Shown here in pieces: positions 17,637 to 26,905 of a DNA stretch of 64,000 nucleotides. Position numbers and translations under genes: made by a program. Origin of the DNA: Rhodocyclaceae bacterium (GTDB lineage Bacteria > Pseudomonadota > Gammaproteobacteria > Burkholderiales > Rhodocyclaceae); NCBI GenBank assembly GCA_023383815.1, contig JAHDYG010000002.1, forward strand, positions 62,001 to 126,000. The letters are read 5' to 3'. Within the stretch, counting starts at the first letter, position 1. Each line of letters starts with the position of its first letter. Under the pieces are notes generated by a model, which saw only the letters and a list, made by a program, of their open reading frames with translations, searched no databases and was not told the origin of the DNA.

Positions 17637-19052
17637 TCAGCTTGTCACCCCCTGGTTTGCCGGGAACAGCGCGCCGAGCCGGGAGACGGCGGGCCGGTAG
17701 GCTTCGCGTTCGTCGATGCGCTGTTGCAGGAAGGATTCGAGGGCAGGATACATCTGTACGGCCGTGTCGAGCAGTGGATCGGAGCCGGGCTGATAGGCGC
17801 CGACCGAGATCAGGTCGCGCGAGCGTTGGTAGCGCGAGAACAGTTGCTTGAATCGGCGGACCTGTTCGAAGTGTTCGGGCGAGACGAGCGCATGCATCGC
17901 ACGCGAGATCGACTGTTCGATGTCGATGGCTGGGTAGTGGCCCTGGTCGGAGAGCGCGCGCGAGAGCACGAAATGGCCATCGAGAATGGCGCGCGCGGCA
18001 TCGGCGATCGGATCCTGCTGGTCGTCCCCTTCGGTCAGGACGGTGTAGAAGGCCGTGATCGATCCTCCACCTTCGAGCCCGTTGCCGGCGCGCTCGACCA
18101 GGCCGGGCAGCCGGGCGAACACGCTCGGTGGGTAGCCGCGTGTGACCGGAGGCTCTCCGATCGCGAGCGCGATCTCGCGCTGGGCCATCGCATAGCGTGT
18201 GAGCGAATCCATGATCAGCAGCACCTGCTTGCCCTGGTCGCGGAAGTACTCGGCGATCGTCGTCGCGTAGGCGGCCCCCTGCAGGCGCATCAACGGGCTG
18301 GTGTCGGCAGGCGCTGCGACCACCACCGAGCGGGCGCGCCCTTCTGCGCGCAGGTTGTCCTCGATGAACTCCTTGACCTCGCGGCCGCGCTCCCCGATCA
18401 GCCCGACCACGATGACGTCGGCCGAGGTGTAGCGTGCCATCATGCCGATGAGGACCGACTTGCCGACCCCGGATCCGGCAAAGAGCCCCAGGCGCTGCCC
18501 GCGACCAACCGTCAGCAAGGCGTTGATGGCGCGGATGCCGACATCCAGGACCTGCTTGATCGGTGCGCGCATGAGCGGATTGTAGGGGCGGCTCTGCAGC
18601 GAGCGCGTGAGCTCCGTATCCACCGGCCCGAGACCGTCGAGCGGACGTCCGGCGCCATCGACGACCCGGCCGAGCAGGCAGTCTCCGACCGGCAGGTGCT
18701 TGGCGCGATCGGAGGTGCGCCGCCGCGGGGCGAAGGCATCTCCGAGCGTGGGCGCCTGGGGATGGGGTTCGAGGGGAAAAACCGGAGCGCCCGGCGCCAG
18801 CCCGTAGACGTCGTCCGTGGGCATCATGTAAAGCCGGTCGCCATTGAACCCGACCACCTCGGCTTCGACGGTTCCTCCGCCCGGTGTCGTGATGCGGCAG
18901 CCGGAGCCGAGCGCGAGCTTGATGCCGGCCGCCTCCATCACCAGCCCGTTGATGCGGGTCAGGCGCCCCGAGCTCTGCAGCGGATTGCACTCGTCGAGCA
19001 ACTCCCGATGATCGGCAAGATACTTGCTCCACGCCGCGGCATGGTCACGCAT
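17637..19052 (-). CDS. fliI: Flagellum-specific ATP synthase FliI
   Basis: F1-beta-like ATPase of 471 residues that energises substrate release at the export gate. Walker [10 protein letters not shown] is at about residues 191-199; Walker B is [11 protein letters not shown]; the catalytic-loop [18 protein letters not shown] follows. The start at 19052 overlaps the fliH stop by eight bases and begins MRDHAAAW. Confidence 0.97.
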   Translation of the reverse strand: MRDHAAAWSKYLADHRELLDECNPLQSSGRLTRINGLVMEAAGIKLALGSGCRITTPGGGTVEAEVVGFNGDRLYMMPTDDVYGLAPGAPVFPLEPHPQAPTLGDAFAPRRRTSDRAKHLPVGDCLLGRVVDGAGRPLDGLGPVDTELTRSLQSRPYNPLMRAPIKQVLDVGIRAINALLTVGRGQRLGLFAGSGVGKSVLIGMMARYTSADVIVVGLIGERGREVKEFIEDNLRAEGRARSVVVAAPADTSPLMRLQGAAYATTIAEYFRDQGKQVLLIMDSLTRYAMAQREIALAIGEPPVTRGYPPSVFARLPGLVERAGNGLEGGGSITAFYTVLTEGDDQQDPIADAARAILDGHFVLSRALSDQGHYPAIDIEQSISRAMHALVSPEHFEQVRRFKQLFSRYQRSRDLISVGAYQPGSDPLLDTAVQMYPALESFLQQRIDEREAYRPAVSRLGALFPANQGVTS

Positions 19053-19725
19053 TGCCGTCCTCCCAGTTCGTCTCGCCACGACCGAGCCCTTCGATGATCC
19101 GGCGCCAGCGCGTCGTCAGTGTGCCGTCGATCTCGCTGCCCGCAGCTTCGAGGCGGCAGCCGCCGCGTTCGATCGCGGGGTCCTCGGTCAGCCGGTGGTG
19201 ACCGTGCTCGATCTGGGTGGACAGGTATTCGCGCACGAGTGCGACGTCGTCCGGATGGACATGGATCCGGACCTGACCTTGCGGCATCTGCTGGAGGGCT
19301 TCGCGGACCGTGTCGGTGACCACCGACGGGTCAGTTGCGATCGCGCGCCCGACCATCTGCCGTGCGATCGCGATCGACAGTGACACGATCTCTTCGGCAA
19401 TGTCTTCGTCGAGACGGTCGAGCGCGCTGTCCATGGCGGCAACCAGCGCCGCGAGCCGTTCGGTCTGCGCACGGCTTGCGGCTGCGCCTTCCGCATGTCC
19501 TGCGGCAAAGCCCTCGGCCCGGGCCTGCTCGTACATCGCCTCGATCTCCTCGACGGTCGGCAACACGACGGGTGGTGTCGGCGCAGGCGGCTCGACCGCG
19601 GGAGCGTCCGCCCTGGGCGGCTCGGGCGGCCGGCTCGCCTTTGCTTCCGGTTTCGACCCCTGGTCGAACGGCTCCGGCGTCCAGCGCCGGTAGGCGCCGA
19701 CGGCTTGATGGCTGGAAAGGCTCAC
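19045..19725 (-). CDS. fliH: Flagellar assembly protein FliH
   Basis: Protein of 226 residues. The N-terminal part is Pro/Ala-rich; the central helix carries GxxxG-like repeats ([20 protein letters not shown]), and the C-terminal domain has [17 protein letters not shown] and [11 protein letters not shown]. FliH dimers bind FliI and tether it to the C ring. It overlaps fliI by eight bases. Confidence 0.95.
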   Translation of the reverse strand: MSLSSHQAVGAYRRWTPEPFDQGSKPEAKASRPPEPPRADAPAVEPPAPTPPVVLPTVEEIEAMYEQARAEGFAAGHAEGAAASRAQTERLAALVAAMDSALDRLDEDIAEEIVSLSIAIARQMVGRAIATDPSVVTDTVREALQQMPQGQVRIHVHPDDVALVREYLSTQIEHGHHRLTEDPAIERGGCRLEAAGSEIDGTLTTRWRRIIEGLGRGETNWEDGNA

Positions 19726-19770
19726 CGATGGCCCCCTGGGCGCTCACGCGTGCGCCCGAGCGTGGTTCGA

Positions 19771-20772
19771 TCAGACGAAGGCATCTTCGCTGCCCTTTCC
19801 GCCCAGCATGATCTGGCCCTCTTCGGCCAGGCGGCGCACTGTCTTGAGGATCTCCTTCTGCTCGGCCTCGACCTCCGACAGGCGGACCGGCCCCTTCGAT
19901 TCCAGGTCCTCGCGCAGCATCTCGGCCGCGCGCTGGGACATGTTCTTGAAGATCTTCTCGCGCAACTCGGGCGCCGCGCCCTTGAGCGCGACGACGAGCG
20001 AGTCCGACTGGATCTCGCGCAGCAACACCTGGACGCCGCGGTCGTCGATATCCAGGATGTTCTCGAACACGAACATCTCATCGAGGATTTTCTGGGCAAG
20101 GTCCGGGTCGTATTCGCGCACGTTGTCGAGCACGGCCGTCTCGGCGGCCGCGCCGACGAAGTTGAGGATCTCGGCTGCGTGCCGTACGCCGCCCATTGCA
20201 GCCTTCTTGACCGAGGCCGTGCCCGAGAGCATGCGGGTGAGGGCCTCGTTGAGTTCCTTGAGCGCGATCGGTTGCACGCCGTCCAGCGTTGCGATGCGCA
20301 GGATCACGTCGTTGCGCAGGCGCTCTGTGAACTGCTTGAGGATCTCGCCCGCCTGATCGAACTCCAGGTGCACGAGGATGGTGGCGATGATCTGGGGGTG
20401 TTCGTTCTTGATGAGATCGGCTGCGGTCGCCGCATCCATCCATTTGAGGCTCTCGATGCCTGCGGTGTCCGAGCCGTGCAGGATGCGGGCGATGATGTGG
20501 CCGGCGCGATCGTCGCCCAGCGCCTTGGTCAGCATGTCGCGGATGTGCTCTTCGCTGGCCTCGATCGGCGCCCCTTTCTCGAAATGCGATTCGAGCTCGT
20601 CGATGATGGTCTCGACCCGCGTGCGCGACTGCGCCGGCAGGGACGCCATCGCCAGGCCGAGTTTCTGCACCTCCTTCGGGCCGAGGTGCTTGAGGACCTC
20701 GGCCGCGTCGTCCGGGCCGAGCGTCAGCAGGAGGAGGGCGCTCTTCTCCAGCCCCTCGTCATTCCCGCTCAT
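19771..20772 (-). CDS. fliG: Flagellar motor switch protein FliG
   Basis: Standard FliG of 333 residues. The middle domain contains the EHPQ motif (KNEHPQIIATILVHL). The C-terminal torque helix carries charged residues (KGAAPELREKIFKNMSQRA). The N-terminal domain (ALLLLTLGPDDAAEVLKHL) binds FliF. The ATG overlaps the fliF stop in an ATGA arrangement. Confidence 0.97.
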   Translation of the reverse strand: MSGNDEGLEKSALLLLTLGPDDAAEVLKHLGPKEVQKLGLAMASLPAQSRTRVETIIDELESHFEKGAPIEASEEHIRDMLTKALGDDRAGHIIARILHGSDTAGIESLKWMDAATAADLIKNEHPQIIATILVHLEFDQAGEILKQFTERLRNDVILRIATLDGVQPIALKELNEALTRMLSGTASVKKAAMGGVRHAAEILNFVGAAAETAVLDNVREYDPDLAQKILDEMFVFENILDIDDRGVQVLLREIQSDSLVVALKGAAPELREKIFKNMSQRAAEMLREDLESKGPVRLSEVEAEQKEILKTVRRLAEEGQIMLGGKGSEDAFV

Positions 20773-22424
20773 TTCTTGCCCTCCTCATTCGTGCCGAGCC
20801 AGTCCTTGATCAGGTTTGCAACGACCTTGGGATCATTCTTCGCCAGCTCCTTCGCGCGTGCAAGCTTGTCGTCGAAGCTTGCCCTCTGTTTCGACAGCGT
20901 GACCCGTGCATCGTCCTCCTCTTCGTCACCCGCGCCAGCGATCGTTGTCGGGCGTGGCGCATGCGTGGCTGCTGCCTTGACCAGCGGTTTGATGACGCCC
21001 AGGTAGACGAGTGCGAGCACGCCGATGAGCGCGACGTACTTGATCAGTTCCTTGCCCAGCGCGATCATGGCCGGATCCTTCCAGATCGGCAGTGCGGCCA
21101 CGGCCTCCTCCTCGACGGGCGCAAATGGTGCGGCGGACACGTTGAGGCTGTCGCCGCGCCCCTGGTTGAAGCCCATCGCCTCCCGCACCAGGTTGGTGAT
21201 GCGCGCCATCTCGTCGTCGGTCAAGGGGACGGTGCGCGTCTGGCCATTGGGCAAGGTTTGCGTGCGATGGTTCACGACCACCGCGACCGACAGCCGGCGG
21301 ATCTGCCCGGGAGCCTGGCGGATGTGCTGGATGCTGCGATCCAGTTCGTAGTTGAGGAGCGCCGACCGGTTCGTATTGACCGGAATGCCGTTGGTGCCCG
21401 GCGTGCCGGGCGCAGCGGGCTGGGTGATGGGCGCGGTGGCCGGGACCGGGGGCTGGTTCGTCAGTGCTCCAGGAACGCCCTGCGCACCGGGGTCCTGCGT
21501 GTACTGTTCGGTCGTCTGCTGGCTGCGGATCGCCTGATCGGGCGAAGGATTGGGCTTGAAGGTCTCGGCGGTTTCCTCGACCTGGGAGAAATCGAGGTCG
21601 GCCGTTACCTGTGCGCGGAAATTGCCGTTTCCGACGAGCGGAGCCAGGATCGACTCGATGCGCTGGATCGTCGCGTGCTCGACCTGGCGCACGTAGCTGA
21701 GCTGGTTCGAGTCCAGCCCCGCGGCGCGCTGCGGATCCCCCGATGTCGTCAGCAACTTGCCGTTCTGATCCACGACGCTGACGCGCTCGTTGCTCATCCG
21801 CGGAACGCTCGATGCGACCAGATGCACGATCCCCGCGACCTGCGAAGAATCCAGGCTGCGCCCGGCATAGAGGTTCAGGAGAACGGAGGCGGAGGGCTTC
21901 TGATCGTCGCGCAGAAAGCCGGTCTGTTTCGGAATCGCGAGATGCACGCGGGCAGCGGCGACGGAGCCGATCGACTGGATGGTTCGTGAAAGCTCCCCTT
22001 CGAGTGCGCGCTGATAGTTCACCTGCTCGAGAAACTGCGACACGCCGAGCTTCTGCCCTTCGAGCACCTCGAAGCCGACCAGGCCTCCCTTGGGCAGACC
22101 CTGCGCAGCCAGGCGCAGGCGCACGTCGTGCACCACGTTGGCAGGCACGAGAATCGCCGCCCCACCCGGTCCGACCCGGTAAGGGATGTTCTGCTGTTGC
22201 AGGGCCGTCACGATCGTGCCGCCGTCACGCTCGTCGAGATTCGCGAACAGCACCGCGTAATCCGGTGTGCGGCTCCAGAGCCAGACGCCGACGAGCATCG
22301 AGATCGCGAGCGCGATTGCCGCCGCAGCGGCCATCTTCTGGCGCTGGCTCAGGGCGGCCAGGGCCTGGAGGAGCTGGGGTGGGGCGGGCGTGCGCTGCGC
22401 GGCGGCGGTGTCGGCGGTTGCCAT
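20769..22424 (-). CDS. fliF: Flagellar MS-ring protein FliF
   Basis: The start at 22424 has an AGGAAGGA site and gives 551 residues. Two membrane helices flank the periplasmic ring-building domains: AAAAAIALAISMLVGVWLW near the N-terminus and YVALIGVLALVYLGVI near residue 460. LFANLDERDGGTIVTALQQ, GFEVLEGQKLGVSQFLEQVN and RVHLAIPKQTGFLRD are conserved FliF blocks. The C-terminal tail binds FliG. First gene of fliFGHIJ; upstream codons in the same frame are not supported. Confidence 0.97.
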   Translation of the reverse strand: MATADTAAAQRTPAPPQLLQALAALSQRQKMAAAAAIALAISMLVGVWLWSRTPDYAVLFANLDERDGGTIVTALQQQNIPYRVGPGGAAILVPANVVHDVRLRLAAQGLPKGGLVGFEVLEGQKLGVSQFLEQVNYQRALEGELSRTIQSIGSVAAARVHLAIPKQTGFLRDDQKPSASVLLNLYAGRSLDSSQVAGIVHLVASSVPRMSNERVSVVDQNGKLLTTSGDPQRAAGLDSNQLSYVRQVEHATIQRIESILAPLVGNGNFRAQVTADLDFSQVEETAETFKPNPSPDQAIRSQQTTEQYTQDPGAQGVPGALTNQPPVPATAPITQPAAPGTPGTNGIPVNTNRSALLNYELDRSIQHIRQAPGQIRRLSVAVVVNHRTQTLPNGQTRTVPLTDDEMARITNLVREAMGFNQGRGDSLNVSAAPFAPVEEEAVAALPIWKDPAMIALGKELIKYVALIGVLALVYLGVIKPLVKAAATHAPRPTTIAGAGDEEEDDARVTLSKQRASFDDKLARAKELAKNDPKVVANLIKDWLGTNEEGKK

Positions 22425-22583
22425 GTTCGTTCCTTCCTGCGTCCCAATTTCGGATGAGCGCATTGTTGCGCGGCCGGCGCAATCCCGTTGCGTCGAAAAG
22501 CGGCATTTTTTGCCGCCTGTTTGCCGGTTACCATATACAGGCGACGCGCTAGTCTGCTCAACGTCCGATTCGATCGAGCCATC
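22425..22583. promoter_or_regulatory. Divergent control region between fliF and fleS
   Basis: This 159-base gap must hold promoters for fliFGHIJ (minus) and fleSR (plus). It contains a six-base hairpin, GCGGCA-TTTTT-TGCCGC at 22500-22516. I found no convincing sigma-70, sigma-28 or sigma-54 match; a poor sigma-54 resemblance is listed among rejected items. Confidence 0.4.
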
Positions 22584-23753
22584 ATGCCCGCTACCGCACC
22601 CGACCGCGTGGCCGACCCGGCCCAGACACTCGATGCCGCCCAGCTTGCTGAGGCGTTTGCGGTCTTCTCGCGCGCGTCCGAGGAACTGACGAGCGCCTAC
22701 AACGCACTCCAGGGGCAGGTCGTTCAACTCACCGAGCGCCTGAGCGTGCTGATGGGTGCGCTGCCGGCCGGCGTCGTCGTGCTCGATCGCGATCAGCGGG
22801 TCGTGCAGTGCAATCGTGCGGCCGAAGAGTGGCTTGGCGAAGGGCTTGAAGGCGCGCTCTGGCACGGAGCGCTGGAGCACTTCGAGCCAACCGAGACCCC
22901 TGGCGAGGTCACGCTTTCAACGCCGGGCGGCCCGCGCCGTCTGGCGTTGTCGGAGAACGCCCTCGAATCGGGGGAGGGGCGGATCGTGCTGATGCACGAC
23001 GTGACCGAGGCGCATGCGATGCGTCTGCAGGCCGAGCGCCATGAGCGTCTCGCCGCGATGGGCGAGATGGTGGCGGGGCTCGCGCACCAGCTGCGTACTC
23101 CGCTGTCGGCGGCCCTCCTGTACACCTCGAACCTGCGCCAACCGGCTCTGGCTCCAGCGGACCGCAGCCGAATCGCCGACCGGGCGATCGAGCGCATGCG
23201 CTACCTGGAGCGGCTCATCGGCGACATGCTGTTGTTTGCGCGCGGCGACAGCCTGGGGCGGCAGCGTTTCGCCGTCTGTGAACTGCTCGGTGAGCTCGTG
23301 CACACGCTTGAGCCGGTCGCCAGATCGCGCCAGGTCCGCTTCTCCGCGCGCTGCGACTGCGGCGACCTGACGGTGCTGGGTGATCGCAAGGCGCTCGGCG
23401 GGGCGCTCACCAACCTCATGGAAAATGCGATCCAGGCCGTAGGCGAAGCGGGTGAAGTGCGGGTGACGGCACAGATCGTTGCCGATGCGATCCAGTTCCG
23501 CGTCTGCGACAATGGCCCCGGCATTCCCGCCGAGCGCCAGGGACGTCTGTTTGAACCGTTCTTCACGACGCGAGCCGAGGGAACCGGCCTCGGGCTGGCG
23601 ATCGCGCGCGGGGTGGCGCGTGGCCACGGGGGGGATGTGACGCTCGAATCGAAACCCGGAAACGGGAGCACCTTCACCCTCTTTCTGCCGCTCGTGCCCG
23701 AAACGGGTGGTACGGCGGGTTGCGAACCCAAGGACAAGGATTCTTGCGCATGA
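22584..23753 (+). CDS. fleS: Flagellar sensor histidine kinase FleS/FlrB type
   Basis: Soluble kinase of 389 residues without membrane helices. A PAS-like region (about 55-150, LMGALPAGVVVLDRDQRVV) precedes the phosphoacceptor His168 in AGLAHQLRTPLSAAL. N- and G-boxes of the ATPase domain follow (NLMENAIQAV, DNGPGIP, GTGLGLAIARG). It is coupled to fleR by an ATGA overlap. FleS/FlrB phosphorylates the partner to activate middle-class, sigma-54 flagellar promoters. Longer upstream starts give poor N-terminal sequence. Confidence 0.92.
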   Translation: MPATAPDRVADPAQTLDAAQLAEAFAVFSRASEELTSAYNALQGQVVQLTERLSVLMGALPAGVVVLDRDQRVVQCNRAAEEWLGEGLEGALWHGALEHFEPTETPGEVTLSTPGGPRRLALSENALESGEGRIVLMHDVTEAHAMRLQAERHERLAAMGEMVAGLAHQLRTPLSAALLYTSNLRQPALAPADRSRIADRAIERMRYLERLIGDMLLFARGDSLGRQRFAVCELLGELVHTLEPVARSRQVRFSARCDCGDLTVLGDRKALGGALTNLMENAIQAVGEAGEVRVTAQIVADAIQFRVCDNGPGIPAERQGRLFEPFFTTRAEGTGLGLAIARGVARGHGGDVTLESKPGNGSTFTLFLPLVPETGGTAGCEPKDKDSCA

Positions 23754-25162
23754 TCGAACCGATCAACATTCTGGTCGTCGAGGACGACGCGGCGCTGCGC
23801 GACGCAGTGTGCCTGACGCTGGAACTGGCAGGTCACCGGGTGACCGGCGTCGATGGCGGTCCGGCTGCGCTTGATGCGGTGGGCCGACAGGCATTTCATC
23901 TCGTCGTCAGCGATCTGCGCATGCAGCCGATGGACGGCCTGCAGTTGCTGGGCGAGTTGCGCCAGCGCCACCCGCAACTGCCGGTGCTGCTGATGACCGC
24001 GTATGGCGACGTGGAGAAGGCGGTGGCTGCGATGCGCGGTGGGGCCTGCGACTTCATGATGAAGCCGTTTGAACCCGAAACCCTGCTCGAACACGTGCGC
24101 CGCTATGCTGCGGTGCCGCCCGCCGATGAAGATCTCGTGGCCGAGGACGTGCGCACGCGCGATCTGCTCGCAGTCGCAGCGCGGGTTGCGGGAACGGATG
24201 CGACGGTGCTTCTGACTGGCGAGAGCGGGACCGGAAAGGAGGTCTTCGCGCGCTACATCCACGCTCGCTCGGCGCGTCATGAAGGTCCGTTCATCGCGAT
24301 CAACTGTGCCGCGATTCCAGAGAATCTGCTCGAAGCGACGCTGTTCGGCTACGAGAAGGGGTCCTTTACCGGCGCCCAGACTTCCCAGGCCGGGAAGTTC
24401 GAGCAGGCACAGGGAGGAACGATCCTGCTCGACGAGATCTCCGAAATGCCGCTCGGGCTGCAGGCCAAGCTCCTGCGGGTGCTGCAGGAGCGCGAGGTGG
24501 AGCGCGTCGGAGGCAAGAAGCCGGTGCCCCTCGACATCCGGGTGCTGGCGACCAGCAACCGCAACATGGCCGGCGAAGTGGCGGCGGGGCGCTTCCGGGA
24601 GGATCTATTCTACCGCCTCAACGTGTTTCCGATCGCGATTCCGGGCTTGCGCGAGCGGCCGGCGGACATCCTGCCGCTGGCCCGCTATTTCCTTGGCGTA
24701 CATGGCGTGCGGCTGGGGAGCAAGGCTGTGCCCGATCGCGATGCTGAAGCGCTGCTGGTGCGCTATGGCTGGCCCGGCAATGTGCGCGAGCTGGAAAACA
24801 CGATGCAGAGGGCGCTGATCCTGGCGTCGGGGGCGTCGATCACGGCTGATGTATTGCGCGCCTGCCTGCCAGCCGATGCGTTCGACCAGGGCGACTCCGG
24901 CGGGTCACTTGGGAGAACCGCACCGCCAGGGCTGCAAGGATTGCCGGAGGCGGCAATTTCTGCCGCTCCGGTCGGCGCGCAGGCCCAACCGGTCGAGAGC
25001 GTACGCCCGGCGAACATGAAGGATCTCGAGCGCGAGCATATTCTCACGACCTTGCGCGAGGTGGGCGGGTCGAGGCGGCGTGCGGTCGAGAAGCTGGGGA
25101 TTTCCGAGCGTACGCTGCGCTACAAGCTGCAACAGTACCGGGACGAAGGCTACGAGATCTGA
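23750..25162 (+). CDS. fleR: Sigma-54 response regulator FleR/FlrC type
   Basis: Protein of 470 residues. The receiver domain has acceptor Asp55 (VVSDLRMQPMDG). The AAA+ domain has Walker A GESGTGKE, the sigma-54 contact loop in KGSFTGAQ (GSFTGA instead of the usual GAFTGA), and DEISEMPLGLQAKLLRVLQ. The C-terminal Fis-type helix-turn-helix is GSRRRAVEKLGISERTLRYKL. The AAGGACAAGGA site and overlap with fleS decide the start. Probable targets in the window are the sigma-54 promoters before fliK, fliE and the distal flagellin. Confidence 0.94.
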   Translation: MIEPINILVVEDDAALRDAVCLTLELAGHRVTGVDGGPAALDAVGRQAFHLVVSDLRMQPMDGLQLLGELRQRHPQLPVLLMTAYGDVEKAVAAMRGGACDFMMKPFEPETLLEHVRRYAAVPPADEDLVAEDVRTRDLLAVAARVAGTDATVLLTGESGTGKEVFARYIHARSARHEGPFIAINCAAIPENLLEATLFGYEKGSFTGAQTSQAGKFEQAQGGTILLDEISEMPLGLQAKLLRVLQEREVERVGGKKPVPLDIRVLATSNRNMAGEVAAGRFREDLFYRLNVFPIAIPGLRERPADILPLARYFLGVHGVRLGSKAVPDRDAEALLVRYGWPGNVRELENTMQRALILASGASITADVLRACLPADAFDQGDSGGSLGRTAPPGLQGLPEAAISAAPVGAQAQPVESVRPANMKDLEREHILTTLREVGGSRRRAVEKLGISERTLRYKLQQYRDEGYEI

Positions 25163-25230
25163 GGCCTCGATACGGGTGCCGGGGGACCGGAGGGCGTCGT
25201 GCCCGAGTCCCGCTGGACGGCTCATGATTC

Positions 25231-25246
25231 GGGCGCGCTTCTTGCA
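25231..25246 (+). promoter_or_regulatory. Sigma-54 promoter of fliE
   Basis: GGGCGCG-CTTC-TTGCA keeps the invariant GG and GC ten bases apart and departs from TGGCACG-N4-TTGCA at two positions. The start point would be near 25257, about 100 bases before the fliE ATG. It lies 69 bases after the fleR stop, so fliE can be induced separately from fleSR. Confidence 0.8.
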
Positions 25247-25359
25247 TGGACTTGCCCAGTATGGCCCTGAGGGCCGGGTGGAGTGGGTGTTCCGGCTTGT
25301 GGATCACCGGCGCTCTGCTAAACTGAAACTGGAATTGACTCGGTCTCGGGGTCGAGAAC

Positions 25360-25683
25360 ATGGATACACGCGGAATCGAACAGATGATCAGCGAACTGCG
25401 CTCGACGGCGCAGGCTGCTGGCGGCAAGCCGGCTGCCCAGGGGGCGACCGAGGCCGGAGCAGTGGATTTCGCGCAGGTCCTGCAAGGTGCGCTCAAGGAT
25501 GTCAGCGCCGCGCAAAGCGAGGCGCGCGCCATGTCGCGCGAATTCTCCGCGGGAAACCCGGATGTCAATCTTCAGGACGTCATGGTGAACCTGCAGAAGG
25601 CGAGCCTGTCCTTCAACCAGATGGTGCAGGTGCGCAACCGGCTCGTCAGCGCCTATCAGGACATCATGAACATGCCGGTCTGA
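25360..25683 (+). CDS. fliE: Flagellar hook-basal body protein FliE
   Basis: Typical FliE of 107 residues. The conserved C-terminus is VNLQDVMVNLQKASLSFNQ followed by QVRNRLVSAYQDIMNMPV. FliE joins the MS ring to the rod and is the first exported rod component. It is transcribed alone on the plus strand from its own sigma-54 promoter and converges on ycgR. Confidence 0.97.
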   Translation: MDTRGIEQMISELRSTAQAAGGKPAAQGATEAGAVDFAQVLQGALKDVSAAQSEARAMSREFSAGNPDVNLQDVMVNLQKASLSFNQMVQVRNRLVSAYQDIMNMPV

Positions 25684-25716
25684 ACCGGGTTGTTCAGGGG
25701 GGCTTTTCGCTTCGGG

Positions 25717-26493
25717 TCAGCGATTGGGCTCCAGTGCCCGTCGATCGCGTTCGACCTGATAGATGTAGCGCTGCACCTGGTTCAGGAAGGATGCCGGGAG
25801 ATCGAAGAACTCGCATCCTGCCCTGTTCGAGTCCTTGCCGCCGCGACCTGAAACGGTATAGAGGTTGCGAACGCGCAACTTGACCCTGGCAGGCGGTTTT
25901 TCCGGTATCGACAGCAGGCAGTTGGTGAATTCTGCGCCTGGCGTGAAATCGACGCCTTCGGGGGGAACCAGTACCGCGATGCCTCCATTGCTGATGTCGA
26001 GTACGCGGACCGGCACCGAACGTTCTACGCCAGGGCCTTCTCCGACCACGATCGTGCACGAGACGGAGTGCGACAGCGGCACGGACTGGCGGTAGAACTC
26101 GCGCCGTTGCAGCCGCAACATGCTCGAAGGCAGCGCGGCGTGGAAGGCCTGAAGCCCTTCACGGGGAACGAGTTGCGGGGCCTGAATCTCGAACTGAAGC
26201 CGCACGCCGTCAAGGCGGGTGACGCAGGTCAGATGGGCGCTGGTGCCAGCGGCCGCGTTGAGCTTCGCGTCGGGGCTTGAATCGAGCAACAGTGCCGAGC
26301 CATCCTCGCTCAGGCCGAGGATGGCCGTCACGAACGATCGTCGATCGTCGAAATACGCGCTGAGCAGCGTCCGCTTGTCGATCATCAGCCTGATCAGATG
26401 CAGGATTTCACGCGGATCACGGACGACGAAATCCGGGAAGTCTGCCGGGTCGATCAGGTCGTGCTGTGTCGGATCGGATTCGGGCTTGGTCAT
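25717..26493 (-). CDS. ycgR: Flagellar brake protein YcgR (PilZ domain)
   Basis: Two-domain c-di-GMP effector, about 258 residues from ATG 26493. The N-terminal YcgR domain includes RLMIDKRTLLSAYFDDRRSF; the C-terminal PilZ domain has the RxxxR motif in RREFYRQSVP and the DxSxxG motif in DISNGGIAV, the two c-di-GMP-binding elements. YcgR slows the motor by acting at the switch or stator when c-di-GMP is high. It is the last gene of the minus-strand run that begins at flaG. Confidence 0.92.
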   Translation of the reverse strand: MTKPESDPTQHDLIDPADFPDFVVRDPREILHLIRLMIDKRTLLSAYFDDRRSFVTAILGLSEDGSALLLDSSPDAKLNAAAGTSAHLTCVTRLDGVRLQFEIQAPQLVPREGLQAFHAALPSSMLRLQRREFYRQSVPLSHSVSCTIVVGEGPGVERSVPVRVLDISNGGIAVLVPPEGVDFTPGAEFTNCLLSIPEKPPARVKLRVRNLYTVSGRGGKDSNRAGCEFFDLPASFLNQVQRYIYQVERDRRALEPNR

Positions 26494-26569
26494 GCCTGTC
26501 AGCGGGGTGCGGAAGGGCGTAGTTATACCATGGAGGAGCGGCCTTGTCCGTTCTTCCATGCCTGGGTCA

Positions 26570-26905
26570 TCAGCTCGACGAGGCGCTGCCCTCGGTGTGG
26601 GCTGCCTTTTCTGGCCGAGCCCGGCCTGCGCTGCCTCCCTGCTCGACGCTGTAGATCCAGGCCAGCAACTCGGCGACGGCGACGTACAGCTTGGGCGGAA
26701 TCCGCTCATCCAGATCGACCTGCATCAGCAGGCCGACGAGTTCCGGCGATTCGTGAACGAAAACGCCGGCTTCGCGAGCGCGTTCGATGATCTCGCGCGC
26801 GATGAGTCCTCGCCCCTTCGCGACCACCCGCGGTGCATCATCGCCCGAGGTATAGGCGAGCGCGACTGCCTCGTCGCGTGCGGTAGGGTCCGGCTCACGG
26901 TTCAT
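26570..26905 (-). CDS. FlhB C-terminal-domain-like protein (FlhB2)
   Basis: Cytoplasmic protein of 111 residues resembling only the C-terminal, specificity-switch half of FlhB: AVALAYTSGDDAPRVVAKG, AREAGVFVHESPELVGLL and IPPKLYVAVAELLAWIYSVE. It has no membrane helices and lacks the autocleaving NPTH sequence. It overlaps the end of a FliK-domain gene by 11 bases. Stand-alone FlhB-tail proteins can substitute for the cleaved FlhB C-terminus in other bacteria, so a role in export switching is plausible. Confidence 0.88.
   Translation of the reverse strand: MNREPDPTARDEAVALAYTSGDDAPRVVAKGRGLIAREIIERAREAGVFVHESPELVGLLMQVDLDERIPPKLYVAVAELLAWIYSVEQGGSAGRARPEKAAHTEGSASSS

Noticed and set aside
17595-19097. 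A 500-codon plus-strand open frame opposite fliI
   Set aside because: It mirrors the whole fliI gene, has no family motifs, and is the usual by-product of high-GC codon use.
19495-21006. A 503-codon plus-strand open frame opposite fliH and fliG
   Set aside because: The opposite strand encodes clear FliH and FliG; this frame is compositionally biased and without motifs.
22511-22526. Sigma-54-like sequence CGGCAAACAGGCGGCA upstream of fliF (minus strand)
   Set aside because: GG and GC spacing is right but both blocks depart from consensus (CGGCA instead of TTGCA), so it is too weak to call.
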